Part shown: piece by piece, positions 1 through 11,019 of the stretch
Numbering within the stretch: the stretch's first letter is position 1
Layout: every line of letters begins with the position of its first letter
Source: Usnea hakonensis
Lineage: Eukaryota > Ascomycota > Lecanoromycetes > Lecanorales > Parmeliaceae
Length of the DNA stretch: 17,665 nt
NCBI GenBank assembly: GCA_013423325.1
Contig: BLJB01000681.1
Coordinates: forward strand, 1 to 17,665
Direction of reading: 5' to 3'
Program-made: the position numbers and the translations under genes
The notes under the pieces: generated by a model
What the model was told of the DNA's origin: nothing
The model's input: only the letters and a program-made list of their open reading frames with translations
The model's database searches: none

Positions 1-44
1 GCCTAGGGGTTTAGGGGGTGTACGCCTAGGGGAAGGGGGTGTAC
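1..44. repeat. Two tandem G-rich units (23 and 21 bp)
   Basis: Two adjacent units both begin GCCTAGGGG and end AGGGGGTGTAC; they occupy 1-23 and 24-44 and differ by a two-base length change in the middle. The 12-bp core AGGGGGTGTACG is identical at 13-24 and 34-45. It keeps its TG, unlike almost everything to its right. The array may continue left of the window. One TTAGGG occurs inside the first unit, but a single hexamer is no evidence for a telomere. Function unknown. Confidence 0.7.
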
Positions 45-60
45 GAATAGGCCTAGCCTA

Positions 61-3000
61 GATCTATAAAAGATTTATAGTCCTCTTAAAGCTCTAGATA
101 AATTTTAATAAATTTATAAAAGAATACTATAATATTACTATTTCTATAAATAGTAATACTATTAAATATTTTAGTTTTTTTAATAGTTAATAATTTAATA
201 AGCTTAAAACTCTTTATAGTAGTAAGCTCTTTATTATACTATACTTTCTTCTCCTAGAATATTAAATCTAGCTTAATAAGATTAACTTCTAATATAGTAT
301 TTAATATAGTAAAATAATAGTTATTATAGTTAATTTTTAATATAATATTTAGATATAAGTATCTAGAAAGGACTATAGATTTACTAATATTATTTCTAAT
401 AATAATTAAATAAAACGAATTATTAATAAGATAAATATATAATAATTCTATTAAGATATTAGGTTTAAATAAGAAATTCTAGTTATCTAGTAAAATAGTA
501 TAAAAGATTAGAATAATTATTTAAATATTAGGTAGTACTATTATTTTCTACTCTACTACTATAGACTTTATTATAATATTATAAGTTTTAGACTTAAAAT
601 TAATTTCTACTATAATATTATATAATCTAATATATATTTAATCTTTAGAAGTTATAATATTAATCTTTTTTAAATTAATAAGATTTATATCTAATAGTAT
701 TTTAGCTTTTAAATTATTAATAAAATAGATCTTTTTAATTAGCTTAGTATAAATATTTTTATTATAATACTTTTTAGAAAAATATATTTCTAGAAGTATA
801 TATTCGCGAATAGAGTAGTAATTATTACTAATTCCCTAAACTAATATTAGTAAAGCTATTATCTAGATTTAGATTCTTAAGAGTTACTCTAAGAGAAAAG
901 CTCGATTAATTAGTATAACTAAATATTCTAAATCTATATAGACTACTATTACTATTATAATAATAATTAATATAATAAATAATATTAAAAAGTAATAATT
1001 ATAAAAATTAAAACTAGTATCTAGATTTATAACTATAATAGTAGATTCTACTATTTTAACCTCTCTATAAAATATAGTAACTAGAGTAGTTATAGAAGGC
1101 TTTAATAGATAGTTTCTAATATAAATATATTTATATAATAAATTATTAGATAAAAATTTTAATTAATAGTAATAATAAGTATAGATTATTATTATAGAGA
1201 TAATTAAAATAGTTAGAGTATCTTCTTCTTTAAACTAATAGCTAGAATTATAATAATTAATATTAGAATTCTCTAGATAGTACTTATTTAGATCTAATAA
1301 ATTAATCTATTAGTTATTAATTTTATCTACGTCCTTATTATTTTCTATAATAGTATATATTATAAATTTTTACTACTAAACTTTCTTATTAAAAGGCTTC
1401 TTTTAACTAATAGTAAACTTTTATATTAATTTTAAAGATAACCCTTTTATTACGCTTTCTAATAGTAAAGATTATTTAGCGAATAGTAGCCTAGAAGTAT
1501 AAGATTAATCTAAATATTATAAATAATTATTATTATAATTCTAATAAGGGTAGTAAGAGATATTAATTAGAGACTATCTATAATATAATATAAATTTTTA
1601 TTTCGAATATTATTATTATTAACTTTATTATTTTATAGTTTATTTTCTAAAGAAGTAATTAATATTACCGGAATTATAGAAACTTAATATAGGCTATCTA
1701 GTAAGCTTTATTTATATATTTATTTAAATATCTAATTATTCTATAAACCTTTTAATAGTAGTAGTACTAAAGAGTTCTAGAATATAGATTCTAAATTTAA
1801 CTACTAGATTATTTAAGACTATTATTAGCTATTTCTAAATTATAAATATCTAGATAATTTTAGTATATTAAAAAATATTTTAAATAAAGCTATAAAGATA
1901 TATATAATTTTTCATATTATTAAGGATATACTTCTTTTTCTAAAATAATTTCTAGACCTTAAAAATTTAAATCTTAAATTATTTAATAAGCTAGTTATAT
2001 TAGCTCTTTAATAATACTATTTATAGTAAATTCTTTTTAATATTATTAAGTTTAATAAAATACTAGCTTTATAGCTCTTTTTAGAAATATTTAAAAAGTA
2101 TAATATATAATTTTTTAGAGGGCTATAGCTTTATAAAGTCTTTTAATCTATTAATAAATATATATATATCTTAATAAAATAAGTACCGGCTAACTATAAT
2201 AATAGAAGTATTATCTAGATTCTTAAAACTATTATTAAAGAATTCTACTTTTTTAGCTTTCTAATCTCGCTAACTAGAATTAATTACTATAATAGTAGGA
2301 GTAGATAACGATATTATAATAGATCCTATCGCGGTAATAGTAGAAGTTAATTTAATTAAAGTAATAATAGTATTCTATTATTTAGTAATAAAGCTAGTAA
2401 CTAGGGCGATCTATAACTATCTACTAAAGTCTTTACTAGTATTACTAGTATTACTACTAGTTATTAAATTATAATATTCTAGTATCTTTTCTAGATTTTA
2501 AAATAAAGATAGTAATAATTACTCTTAAAGTATATTCTTAATCTAGTTATTAAGATCTAGTAGCGTTAGTATAGATTATAGATAATATAGAATATAGAGG
2601 ATATTAAATTTAAAGTTAATAAGATCTCGTTTAAAGACTATTTTATTAATAGTCTAGATTTATAGCTAATAATATATAGATAATATTAATTATAATTATT
2701 ATTTTTAATTTAGTAAATCAATAGATAAAGGTAAGACTATCCTATTAATAATATATTAAATAATATATTTTATCTATTTTAATAAGATTTTTATAAAGGC
2801 GTAATTAGTATATAAAAAAGTAGTAATCTTATAGATATAAATAATAATTTATTTATTTAAAAAATTAGATAGTATTATAAAGAATTTAGAATACTATTAA
2901 AGGCTTTTAGTAATAAACGGAAATAATAGTAAAAGGCTTTAATAGAAGATTTTTTAGACTAAAATAATAATAAAAATAATTAGAATAGACTTTAAAAAGA

Positions 3001-4270
3001 TAGAAGAAAAGTAGATAATAGCTTTTTAAAGTAGATATAAAAGTCTACTCTAAATAAGTACTTAGTAAGATTTCCTAATAGAAATTCTAAGAGTATCTAG
3101 TATAATATAAAGATAGTAGAATTATTAACTTAGAGTTTAAAATATAGATATAGTAATTATAATAATTATAGTAGAAGTAGAAAATAGATCTCTATATTAA
3201 GATTCTAAAGTAGAAATTAGTAGAAATAAGTAATTTCTACTATAATTAGTAAAGAATTTAAAAAGATAATAAAATAACTAGTTAATAACAATAGTTTTAT
3301 TATAGTAAGTATTACTACTAACTATAATAATAGTTATAAATTAGTAGTATAAGTAAATAATATAAATAAATATTAATAGTTATATTATCTATAGAAGTAA
3401 ATAAAGATATAGAGTAAATTATAACCCGAAAACTAAAATTATTAAATTAGATTTAAAAGCTAGCTCTATATAGACTAGTCTAATTCGAACCTTCTAGTAT
3501 TATAATAATAATAATATATTTACTATTAAGAGTACTCTCTTTATAATTTTAAATTAATATACTAAATAATTTTATAAGGAGATTATTTTTAATTTTAAAT
3601 TTAACTTTTTTTATCTCTTTTCTTATTTTCTTATTTAGCTCCCTCTTTATAATTACCTCTTAATTTAACTATATTTAATATATAATAAATATAGAGACTT
3701 TAGACTAAAAATAGTAATAATATATTATAAAAAAAAGGTAATAAAAATAGTTAGATATTATTAGAAATATTATTATTAGCTAGAGAATTTAGCTCTACTA
3801 AATTAATTTTAATTTAGGTTTACTTTTATAAATTTAGATTATATAGATTTATAATCTCTTTATAGAGAAATCTATATTAAAAGTATCTATTTTTAGTAAT
3901 TTTTTTACTTTAATACTATAGTTCTCTAATATTAATAAGATATAGTACTACTAATATCTCGCTATTATATTTTCGCTATTATTATTAATTATAAAAATAT
4001 AACCCTTTTTCTTTTTTATAAATATATTATTATAATATATCTTAGATATAGTTTTTAATTAGGTCTAGCGCGACTTAACGTCTTAATATTATATATTTAT
4101 CGATTTACTATATAGATACTCTTTTTTCTATATATATTATATAAATTATATCTATATATATAATACTATTTATATTATTTTATAATAAATAAAGAGATAT
4201 ATATAAATAGAAATCTAATCTACTTATTTCTACCCTTTCTATTCTAATCTACTATATTATAATTATTACT
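61..4270. other. AT-rich RIP-type relic DNA, no gene recognised
   Basis: This 4.2-kb stretch is built almost only of A and T with scattered CTA, TAG and CG, and has almost no CA or TG. Stops are dense in all frames, at about the level expected for such base composition. I looked on both strands for reverse transcriptase, endonuclease, integrase, protease and transposase motifs and found none I can defend. A TATA-like run (4196-4210) followed by pyrimidine-rich DNA could be the remains of an LTR promoter, but no partner repeat was seen. It is most likely one or more very old repeats mutated beyond recognition by eye. Confidence 0.6.
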
Positions 4271-4405
4271 ATAAATTATCAAGATACAAGGGGAGTTTTG
4301 GAAGATTGATGGAAGGACGCTCATTCCAATCCATAGTTGATAGTAGCAACGAGGCGTACGAAGCACGCAAGCGACTTGGGGTAGGGGCAGAGGGAAGTAT
4401 AGTGA
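4271..4405. other. Island that escaped CA/TG depletion
   Basis: From about 4271 the sequence abruptly regains CA and TG, for example GATACAAGG, TTTTGGAAGATTGATGG, CATTCCAATCCATAGTTG and GAAGCACGCAAGCG. The last cluster is AGTGAACG near 4400, after which CA and TG almost vanish again. The island spans the left junction of LINE1: about 50 bp lie outside the element and about 70 bp are its 5' end. RIP acts on duplicated DNA, so the inference is that this stretch had no long second copy when the rest was mutated. Confidence 0.75.
4323..4333. repeat. Left target-site duplication of LINE1
   Basis: ATTCCAATCCA here is repeated exactly at 9538-9548, on the other side of the 5.2-kb LINE1. An 11-bp perfect direct repeat that coincides with both ends of a coding-oriented non-LTR element is what target-primed reverse transcription produces. 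The bases just outside the repeats differ (GCTC before the left copy, ATGA before the right). Confidence 0.75.
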
Positions 4406-4545
4406 ACGATAGGGGAAGAGGAGGTAAAGTAGTAGTAGAAAAAATACGTTAAGAATACGCGACCTAGGCCCCTAACTAATCGATAGGGGGGGCGACTAAT
4501 AGGAGGAACCTCGGGAGAAGCTAGATAAATCGGAAAGAATAAGCG

Positions 4546-5844
4546 AGTAACGCTATCGCCGCGTTAGAAGCTATTAAAAATACGCCGTTTAGAGAGCTAA
4601 GCGTAGCCGTATAAGAGGCGTATAAAAAGAATCTAGAAGATATCTAGACCTTTATTAAAGGATAATAGATTAACCTTAAAACCTATATATAGAAGGAAGT
4701 ATATAGGCTCTAGAGCCTAGCGGATAGCGGGTCGAGTACCTCGACCCTCTAAGGCTCTCTAGGGGGATACTAGAGTAAAGGAAACCCCTTTACGGGGCTA
4801 TTATTATAGGATACGAGGATAGGGCTAGTAGTATAAGCCTAGAAAAAGACTACGGAAGAATCTAGAAGAATAAGATAACTCCTAATTAGGATAGAAAAGG
4901 AGGAGGAGAGGATATCTATTATAGGAGTTACTAGCGAGAACCTTATCGCGTCCTTTAAGATAGTAGGATACGCGTCGGAGGATATTATAGCGGCGCGGCG
5001 ACTAAAGAGTAGGGATATTAAACTCTAGATAGCTAGCGTAAAGGCGAAGGAACTCCTAGAGAGAGATCTAATCTAGGCTACTAAGAAGTTTAAGATTACG
5101 AAAGTAGTAAAGAGGACCTATACTATAGTAGTATACGGGATAAAGATCGAGGCGATAGATACGGAGAATAGGGAAGCCGTAAAAAAGAAGATATAAGAGG
5201 ATAATAGGAGACTATACCTAGGCCTAGATATAGTAAAGACGAAGTAGATAGCGAGCGCGAAGAGACTAGCGCTAGAAGGAGGTAAGAAAAGGTACTCGTC
5301 GCTAATTATTAATATTACTATAGAAGAAATAGCCTCCGGGCTAGTACTAAGAGGCCTAGTTAAGGCGAGGGAGGCGAAGGAAGTATTATACTATATATAC
5401 GAAGCGGCGTAGTACTTTAACTACTAGGAGTAAGGCTATATAGCTACCTATTATAAGAATAAGACTAGATACGCCGAGTATAACTAGAAGTACGATACTA
5501 GGGAGTATAATAAGGTAGCTCCAAGGGCCCTTAGAGTATACGCGATATACGGCGGTAGGGGCTATATATCGTACTAGAGGATATACCCGAGAAAGAGGTA
5601 AGAGACTAAGAAGGTCGCGAGAAAACTAATACTAAGGCTAATAACGACCTCTAACCTAGAAGGGGTAAGGCCTACCGAAGCGCCGAAGACTATTAATAGA
5701 TTTATAGTAGTTCCGTCTAGGAAGAAGAGAATACGAGATATAATTAATATAGGAAGTAGTCGCGAAGAGGAAGACTTCGGGATACTTAGAAAAGTATCTA
5801 GAGTAGGAAGACTAAGGAGATTTATAATAAAGGAGGTTAACTAA
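4546..5844 (+). pseudogene. LINE1 ORF1, gag-like nucleic-acid-binding protein (dead)
   Basis: ORF1 of fungal LINEs makes an RNA-binding protein that packages the element's transcript. The recognised part starts around 4546 (frame of 4558) with a block reading TPFRELSVAV, typical in style of the N-terminal part of such proteins. Two CCHC zinc knuckles lie near the C-terminus: positions 5413-5454 fit C-x2-C-x4-H-x4-C and 5470-5508 fit C-x2-C-x3-H-x4-C. All eight zinc ligands now read Tyr, as expected if TGC/TGT and CAC/CAT became TAC/TAT. Many codons are TAG or TAA. The frame ends at TAA 5842-5844, which overlaps the first readable ORF2 codon by one base, though that stop could itself be a mutated Gln codon. 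The true start cannot be fixed because no ATG survives; the frame may reach back to about 4410. Confidence 0.8.
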
Positions 5845-8800
5845 ATATCGCTAAAAATCCTATTTAGAATAGAAATCTACGGACTAATAGAGGTATCCTA
5901 ACTATTCGAGACCTAAGAGGTCTAGATATAAGATATCTAAAAATAGAACTCCTAGATATTAACTTCCCTATAATAGAAAGCTAGACTTTAATAATACTAT
6001 AGTATAATATAAGAGGTAAACTAGGGATAATAATAGTATTACTTAATAATCTAGAGATAAAGTAGACCGACGTCCTAGCGATCTAGGAACCTTAGTAAAA
6101 TATATATACGAAGTTATTATATAACCCTAGAATAAGCGAATTCTATCTATTATATAGAGGCGAAGTGGGTATAAGGGTATACCTCTACGTTAATAAGAGG
6201 ATCAATATTAATATATAGGAAGAGATATCCTTATCTAAAGATATCTATACTATTACTATAAGGCTTAAAGGAAAAGATAGGGCTATAGATAAAAAGGCGA
6301 TTTAGATCTTTAATATATATAATCCTAGCCTATCTCTAGTCGCTACTAATAATCTATTAAGCCTTCTAGTACTAAAAAAGGAGGTCTAGGGACCGAGGAA
6401 ATAAATAGTAGTAGGAGACTTTAACCTCTATTATCTAAACTAGAATAACTACGGGAGGTTTAGCTACTATAAGGAAGCGGACGAGCTATTAGAGATAACT
6501 ATAAGAGTAGATATAAAACTCGCGCTTCTTAAGGACTCTATAACCTAGAGGGCGAGGGGTAGCAAAAGCGTTATAGACCTCGTCTTTATAATACCGGGAC
6601 TAACTAAGGTAATAAAATCGTATAGAGTATATCTAGACCTATAAATAGGCTCTAATTACTTTCTAGTATATATAGAGCTCGACCTATTAATAGAAAAAGC
6701 CCCTACTATTAGAAGAAAGGTATAGAAAATAGTAAAGCCGGAAGTTATTAAGATCGCGATCTAAGAGCTAGTCTACTTCTTATCTTCTAGCTAGCTAAAG
6801 ACTAGAGAAGAGATAGACAAATATCTAGAGGATATTATAGTAGGCCTAAAGAAAGTAGTAGAAGAGACCGTTCTATAGGCTAAACTATTAAATAGGGCTT
6901 AATCGTTCTAGGACTATAACTATAGCGAGGCTACGTAGAAGGCGAAACGCCTCGCGGCCGAATACTAGAATAACCGCGGAAACTGGGGAGAAGAGGAATA
7001 GCGTACGGCTATAAAATACCGGAATAAGGTAATTAGTAGAGCTAAAACGCTTAACTTTAGACAAGAAGTCTACAAAGTAGAAGAGTTATAGAAGGGAATC
7101 TAGGGGCTAGCTAAATAGGCTAGATAGAGTAGTATAAATTTAAAGCTACTATCTAAGTTCCTAGTATTTAAAGATAGGGAAGCCGGTCCGATAGGATTAT
7201 TTAAAGATAAAGTTACTATATTTTAAAGAACCTTCTTTCTACTACCCCTATAGGTAGACCTCGTTAATATCGAGGATATAGTCTACCTAAACCCGGCGGA
7301 GATAACCGTAGAGTTAATAGAAAAGGAGATTAGGATAGCGATCTTCCACCTAAAATTAAATAAGGCCCTAGGGATAGATAAGATATTAAATAGATTTCTA
7401 AAGTTAGTTACTAGTAAGGCCCTCCTATAGCTTACTAGACTCTTCTAGGTATATATAGATCTAGGTTACTACCCGAAGGAGTTTAAAATCGCTAATACGA
7501 TAGTCCTCCGTAAACCGGGTAAAGATAACTACTCGGAACTAAAGTCGTACCGGCCGATCGCCCTACTAAGTACGCTAGGGAAGGCTCTAGAGATAGTCGT
7601 AGCCAAGAGACTTAGCGACTATATAGAGAAATATAACCTCCTCCCCCCGGAGTAGATAGGCGTACGGAGAGGCCGGTTTACCGAGATAGCCCTAGAAATA
7701 ATAGTTAACGTAGTATATATAATATAGGGTAGCGGTAAGTAGTATATAGCTAGCCTACTCTCTCTAGATATAGTGGGGGTATTTAATAATATATCCTATA
7801 AGCGGCTTCTCTATAATTTTAAATCTAAGGGGGTCCCCCCCTAGATAGTAAATTAGACGTCGAGCTTCCTTATAGAAAGAGTAATATTAATAACGCTAGG
7901 GTAGAAAATAAGCGAGGTAGAACTAATAAAAATAAGGATTCTATAGGGGTCCCTAATATCCTCTATACTATTCCTATTCTTTAACGTACCGCTTCTTAAG
8001 GAGTACTCGAAGCTAAGGCTAAACCTCTAAATTAGTAGCTTCGTTAATAATATCTATCTACTAATATATAGAAAGAGTATAGAAGCTAACTATATAACGC
8101 TTAAGATAGCCTATAAGATATACCTAAAGTAGGCGAAAATATATAGAGTAATTTTCGCCCCTAAGAAGTATAAACTAGTCTACCTTACTAGAAAACTAAA
8201 GCGCTTTAATATAAAAGTTATAATAGATCTAGAAGCGACCGTTATAGAGCTAAAGGGTAGTATATAGGTACTAGATCTATACGTAGATAGAAAATTAAGG
8301 TAGGGCCTCTATCTTAAGAAGATAAAGGTTAAGATAGCGTCCTAATACCTTATACTATTAATAACGGCGGCCTCGATATAGGGAATAACTCTAAACCGAG
8401 TACGTATAGTATACTAGGCTATTATTCGACTAGCGATAATATACGCGGTAGCTATCTAGTATAACCCGGCGGGTACGCGAGGAGCGATAAAGATACCGGG
8501 GAGATAGCTAGAAATAATCTAGAATAAGTACCTAAGATACGTCTTAGAAATATATAAGGTAATAAGTACTAGGGAACTAGAAATAGAGACGAGTATTCCC
8601 TCTATATAAGTCTCTTTAGATTTAGTAGTCCTCTATTACTAAGCCCTTAGGGGCGTATACGAGGTTACGAAAATTAGAAATATACGTATCCGCAGAGTAC
8701 TCCAGGGGAAGCGAGATTATAGGGTAAAAGTACCTCCGGTACCTACGATAGAGAAGAGCTCGTAGGCCGAGGGGGCCCTCCCTAGGAGAGGGTAGGAGTA

Positions 8801-9360
8801 ATATGACGTAGGGAAGAGAGAAAGGAAGGAGACAGAAGTAATAAGAGGAAAAGTACGGGGCTAGGATAATATAGCCTAGTATACCCTATAGGAAGGCTAC
8901 TATACGGATATACCCGAAGATAAGAGGATACTAGCTTAGGGTCCTAAAGACTAGAAGACGAGGAGAATACTTTACTATAACCTTATAAAAGCCGAAAGCT
9001 CCGCCCTAATTTAGATACGAATAGAGAAGATCGGGCTAGTATAGTTCCTCTTCTATCTTAAGATCCTAGGTATCTATATAGCCGGCTATAAATACGGCTA
9101 GCTAAAATAGGATACTAAATATATCCTTATCTTCTATTCGAGGCTAGGATAATCTAGACTAGTACTTCTAGAATCCGCGGGAACTAGTAATCTATAGAGA
9201 ATACTAACTATCTTAAGAGGGGCGAGGGCGTTAACTAGATAGCTAATTTAGTCTAGCCTACTAGGCTAGTATTCTATAGTAAAAGACTAGTTATATAGGG
9301 GGGGAGCGACCTAAGGGGCGCTAATATTAATATAGAGAAGGTAGAGGGGTACGAGCGTAG
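5844..9360 (+). pseudogene. LINE1 ORF2, endonuclease and reverse transcriptase (dead)
   Basis: ORF2 proteins nick target DNA and copy the element's RNA into it. One frame (positions divisible by 3) carries every domain in order. Endonuclease: an L-x-Y-N-I-R-G-like block at 5994-6014, GDFN intact at 6414-6425, IDLVF at 6573-6587, and the catalytic Ser-Asp-His reading Ser-Asn-Tyr at 6651-6659. Reverse transcriptase: KALGID at 7362-7379, intact YRPIALLSTLGK at 7548-7583, the GVRRGR block near 7659-7676, motif A LDIVGVFNN at 7764-7790 with its first Asp kept and its second now Asn, a G-S-x-I-S block near 7945-7965, and the active-site F-V-D-D reading FVNN at 8040-8051. A C-terminal C-x-C...H...C motif lies at 9081-9139 with its ligands now Tyr. 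I recognise no RNase H between about 8500 and 9000. In-frame stops are many and no frameshift was found. The original stop is uncertain, roughly 9310-9430. Confidence 0.92.
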
Positions 9361-9537
9361 AGGGTACTAAGCGGTAGTAGCCGAAGATAGTATATAGACT
9401 TAGAACCGTAGAGATAAGTAGGAGTACGGTAAGGTTTTTTACCCTAGTAGTAGTAATACTACGAAGGTTTTCCTTATACTATTACTATAGAGATTCCCGT
9501 AATTATCTTTTATATAGTTAGATAGACACGAGTATGA

Positions 9538-9548
9538 ATTCCAATCCA
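9538..9548. repeat. Right target-site duplication of LINE1
   Basis: This is an exact copy of ATTCCAATCCA at 4323-4333. It and the last bases of LINE1 (GACACGAGTATGA) keep their CA and TG, while the DNA from about 9551 is again CA/TG-free. Confidence 0.75.
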
Positions 9549-9727
9549 ATCTAATATATAAATAAATATTTTATAATTCGAACTTATAATCTATTAAAAT
9601 AATAGATAGAATATTTAGTTAATTAGAGATCTATTAAGAATATTTAAATATATATAGTAATATTAAGTCTTAATATTAAAAAATAATATAAATAATATTA
9701 TATATATAAATAATAATATAATAATAT

Positions 9728-9836
9728 ATATATATAAAAAAGATATTTATAGGAAAAATCCTCTTTATAGCTATAATATTAAGACTTATTAAATTCTATA
9801 AGACTTTATATATATTCTATAGAGGATATCTATAAT
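9728..9836 (+). repeat. Diverged 110-bp direct repeat, left copy
   Basis: This segment aligns by eye with 12175-12289 in the same orientation. Shared blocks include TATATATAAAAAA, AATCCT-TTTATA, CTATAAGACT-TATATATATTCTATA and TATTTATAATA-like endings. Most differences are C/T or G/A, as expected for two copies mutated by RIP. The copies are about 2.45 kb apart and copy A sits between them. They could be relics of terminal repeats or two independent insertions. Confidence 0.55.
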
Positions 9837-9846
9837 AAGTATTTAT

Positions 9847-9859
9847 AAAAAAAAAAAAA
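9847..9859. repeat. A13 homopolymer
   Basis: A run of 13 adenines lies 10 bases downstream of the left 110-bp repeat. It could be a remnant poly(A) tail or plain AT-rich drift. The right copy of the repeat is not followed by one. Confidence 0.6.
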
Positions 9860-11006
9860 GTTATATCTCTATAACTATTAATAATAGTAAAATAATAATA
9901 ATATATTTAATATAATATCTTTTTAAATCTATACGAGTTTTATTTCTATTAACTATAAGAGTATTATAATTATATTATAATATTTTATATTTTTTAGCTT
10001 TCTATTCTTTTACTTATTCTTTCTAAATAAAAAGAAACCTCCATAACTATATTATACATATAGTTTAGATTACTATTCTCTAATATATAGTATAGTATTT
10101 TCTCTCTTTTTCTATCTCTTTCTATTTTATATATATTATATTTTTATATTTTATTTGTATCTCCTTTATCTCCCCTTTTTTTAATAAAATATAAATAAAA
10201 TTATAATTCTTTTTTAAATTAAAGTTATTATTTATATTCTACTTTATATTATTTTTCTTTTATAATTCTTTAGAATATCTTTTATCTTTATACTTATTAT
10301 TTTATTTAAATTCTATAAATATATATTTCTAGACCTCGTTATATTAAGGGTATATAAATAAAATAAGGTTTATACGCTCTCTCTATTAGTCTCTCTAGAC
10401 TCGTATTTTTATTAATACTTTTACTACTATTTTTATATTTCGAACGGGCTTATAAAAGGAAGTAGATATCTTATATTCTATTAATTATATTAGAATTAAA
10501 TTATTATCTTTATATATTTAGAGTAACTAATTCTATTAGCTAATATATTTTCTATCTAAGCTACTTAATACTCTTTATATAATATAATATTTCGATCTTA
10601 ATATTTATTTTAGATATATTAAGATATTATATTATACTTCTTTAAGAGGTAGTAGAAGGTTTATATTTATTATTATAATCTATAACTATTTAGTTAAATT
10701 TTTTATAACGTAGTATTAGCGTATCCTTTTTAATATTATAAGACTCTATTTAACCTTCTTTATAATATAGAAGAGGTTTTTAAATAATATTATATAGAGA
10801 TAGAAGCTCGTTATTACTTAATAATAATAATATTATATCTTATTATATTAGATTAATAATAATATATAAATAAAAATAAAAAACTTATTAAAAATAAATA
10901 CTTTTAATATTTTTTTTTCTAGCTATATAAAGTCCGAATAGATTTATATAATCTAAATCTATGAAAATAAGCTAAATAGCGTATTATCTAAAATATTATT
11001 AAATTA

Positions 11007-11019
11007 AAACTAATTTAAT
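11007..11019. repeat. Left target-site duplication of copy A
   Basis: AAACTAATTTAAT here recurs exactly at 12048-12060. Together the two copies bracket copy A. Confidence 0.75.

Larger units (their letters stand above)
4334..9537 (+). mobile_element. LINE1: full-length Tad-like non-LTR retrotransposon, RIP-inactivated
   Basis: A 5.2-kb element lies between 11-bp target-site duplications. It has the two-ORF plan of the Tad clade of fungal LINEs: a gag-like ORF1 with zinc knuckles, then ORF2 with an APE-type endonuclease, a reverse transcriptase and a C-terminal Cys/His motif. ORF1 reads in the frame of position 4546 and ORF2 in that of 5844; both frames stay open to motif recognition from end to end, so the damage is point mutation and not indels. 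Most stops are TAG or TAA where Gln or Trp is expected. Its G+C is clearly higher than that of the flanks because CG, CC and CT were spared. There is no poly(A) tail: the 3' end is ...CGAGTATGA directly against the duplication. Its 3' end is unlike that of LINE2, D, A and B, so it belongs to a different family. Confidence 0.9.
9549..11006. other. AT-rich RIP-type relic DNA left of copy A
   Basis: No gene or known element was recognised on either strand. The stretch holds the left copy of a diverged 110-bp repeat (9728-9836), a 13-A run (9847-9859), pyrimidine-rich DNA around 10080-10160 and 10380-10400, and a TATA-like GGGTATATAAATAAA near 10350. These could be parts of a decayed LTR, but I cannot trace paired LTRs, a primer-binding site or polymerase motifs. 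A few CA and TG survive around 10030-10155. Confidence 0.5.

Noticed and set aside
11..18. Telomeric repeat (TTAGGG)
   Set aside because: Only one hexamer occurs; the surrounding 21-23-bp units are not telomere-like.
1590..2480. Possible Ser/Thr/Gln-rich coding stretch on the + strand
   Set aside because: The impression depends on reverting mutations by hand; the low-complexity composition arises from AT-rich sequence anyway and no conserved motif supports it.
2741..3130. A + strand frame that reads plausibly as protein if TAA/TAG codons are taken as former Gln
   Set aside because: About 15 stops in 130 codons is close to what random DNA of this AT content gives, and no domain is recognisable. 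In fully RIPed DNA nearly every stop can be explained as mutated Gln or Trp, so this is not evidence.
4080..4270. LTR end with TATA box and pyrimidine-rich tract next to the un-RIPed island
   Set aside because: No second copy of the putative LTR and no primer-binding site or internal domain was found, so the pattern is not specific enough.
8500..9000. RNase H domain of LINE1 ORF2
   Set aside because: Some Tad-clade elements carry one, but I could not identify its acidic residues in order in this interval, so it is not claimed.
10340..10465. LTR-like promoter and CGAACGGGCTTATAAAAGG as a possible primer-binding site
   Set aside because: It does not begin with TGG or TAG after a recognisable LTR end and no paired LTR is visible.
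9500..10900. CRISPR-like regular repeats in AT-rich DNA
   Set aside because: The repeats are irregular AT microsatellite drift without constant repeats and unique spacers, and the window is eukaryotic in character.
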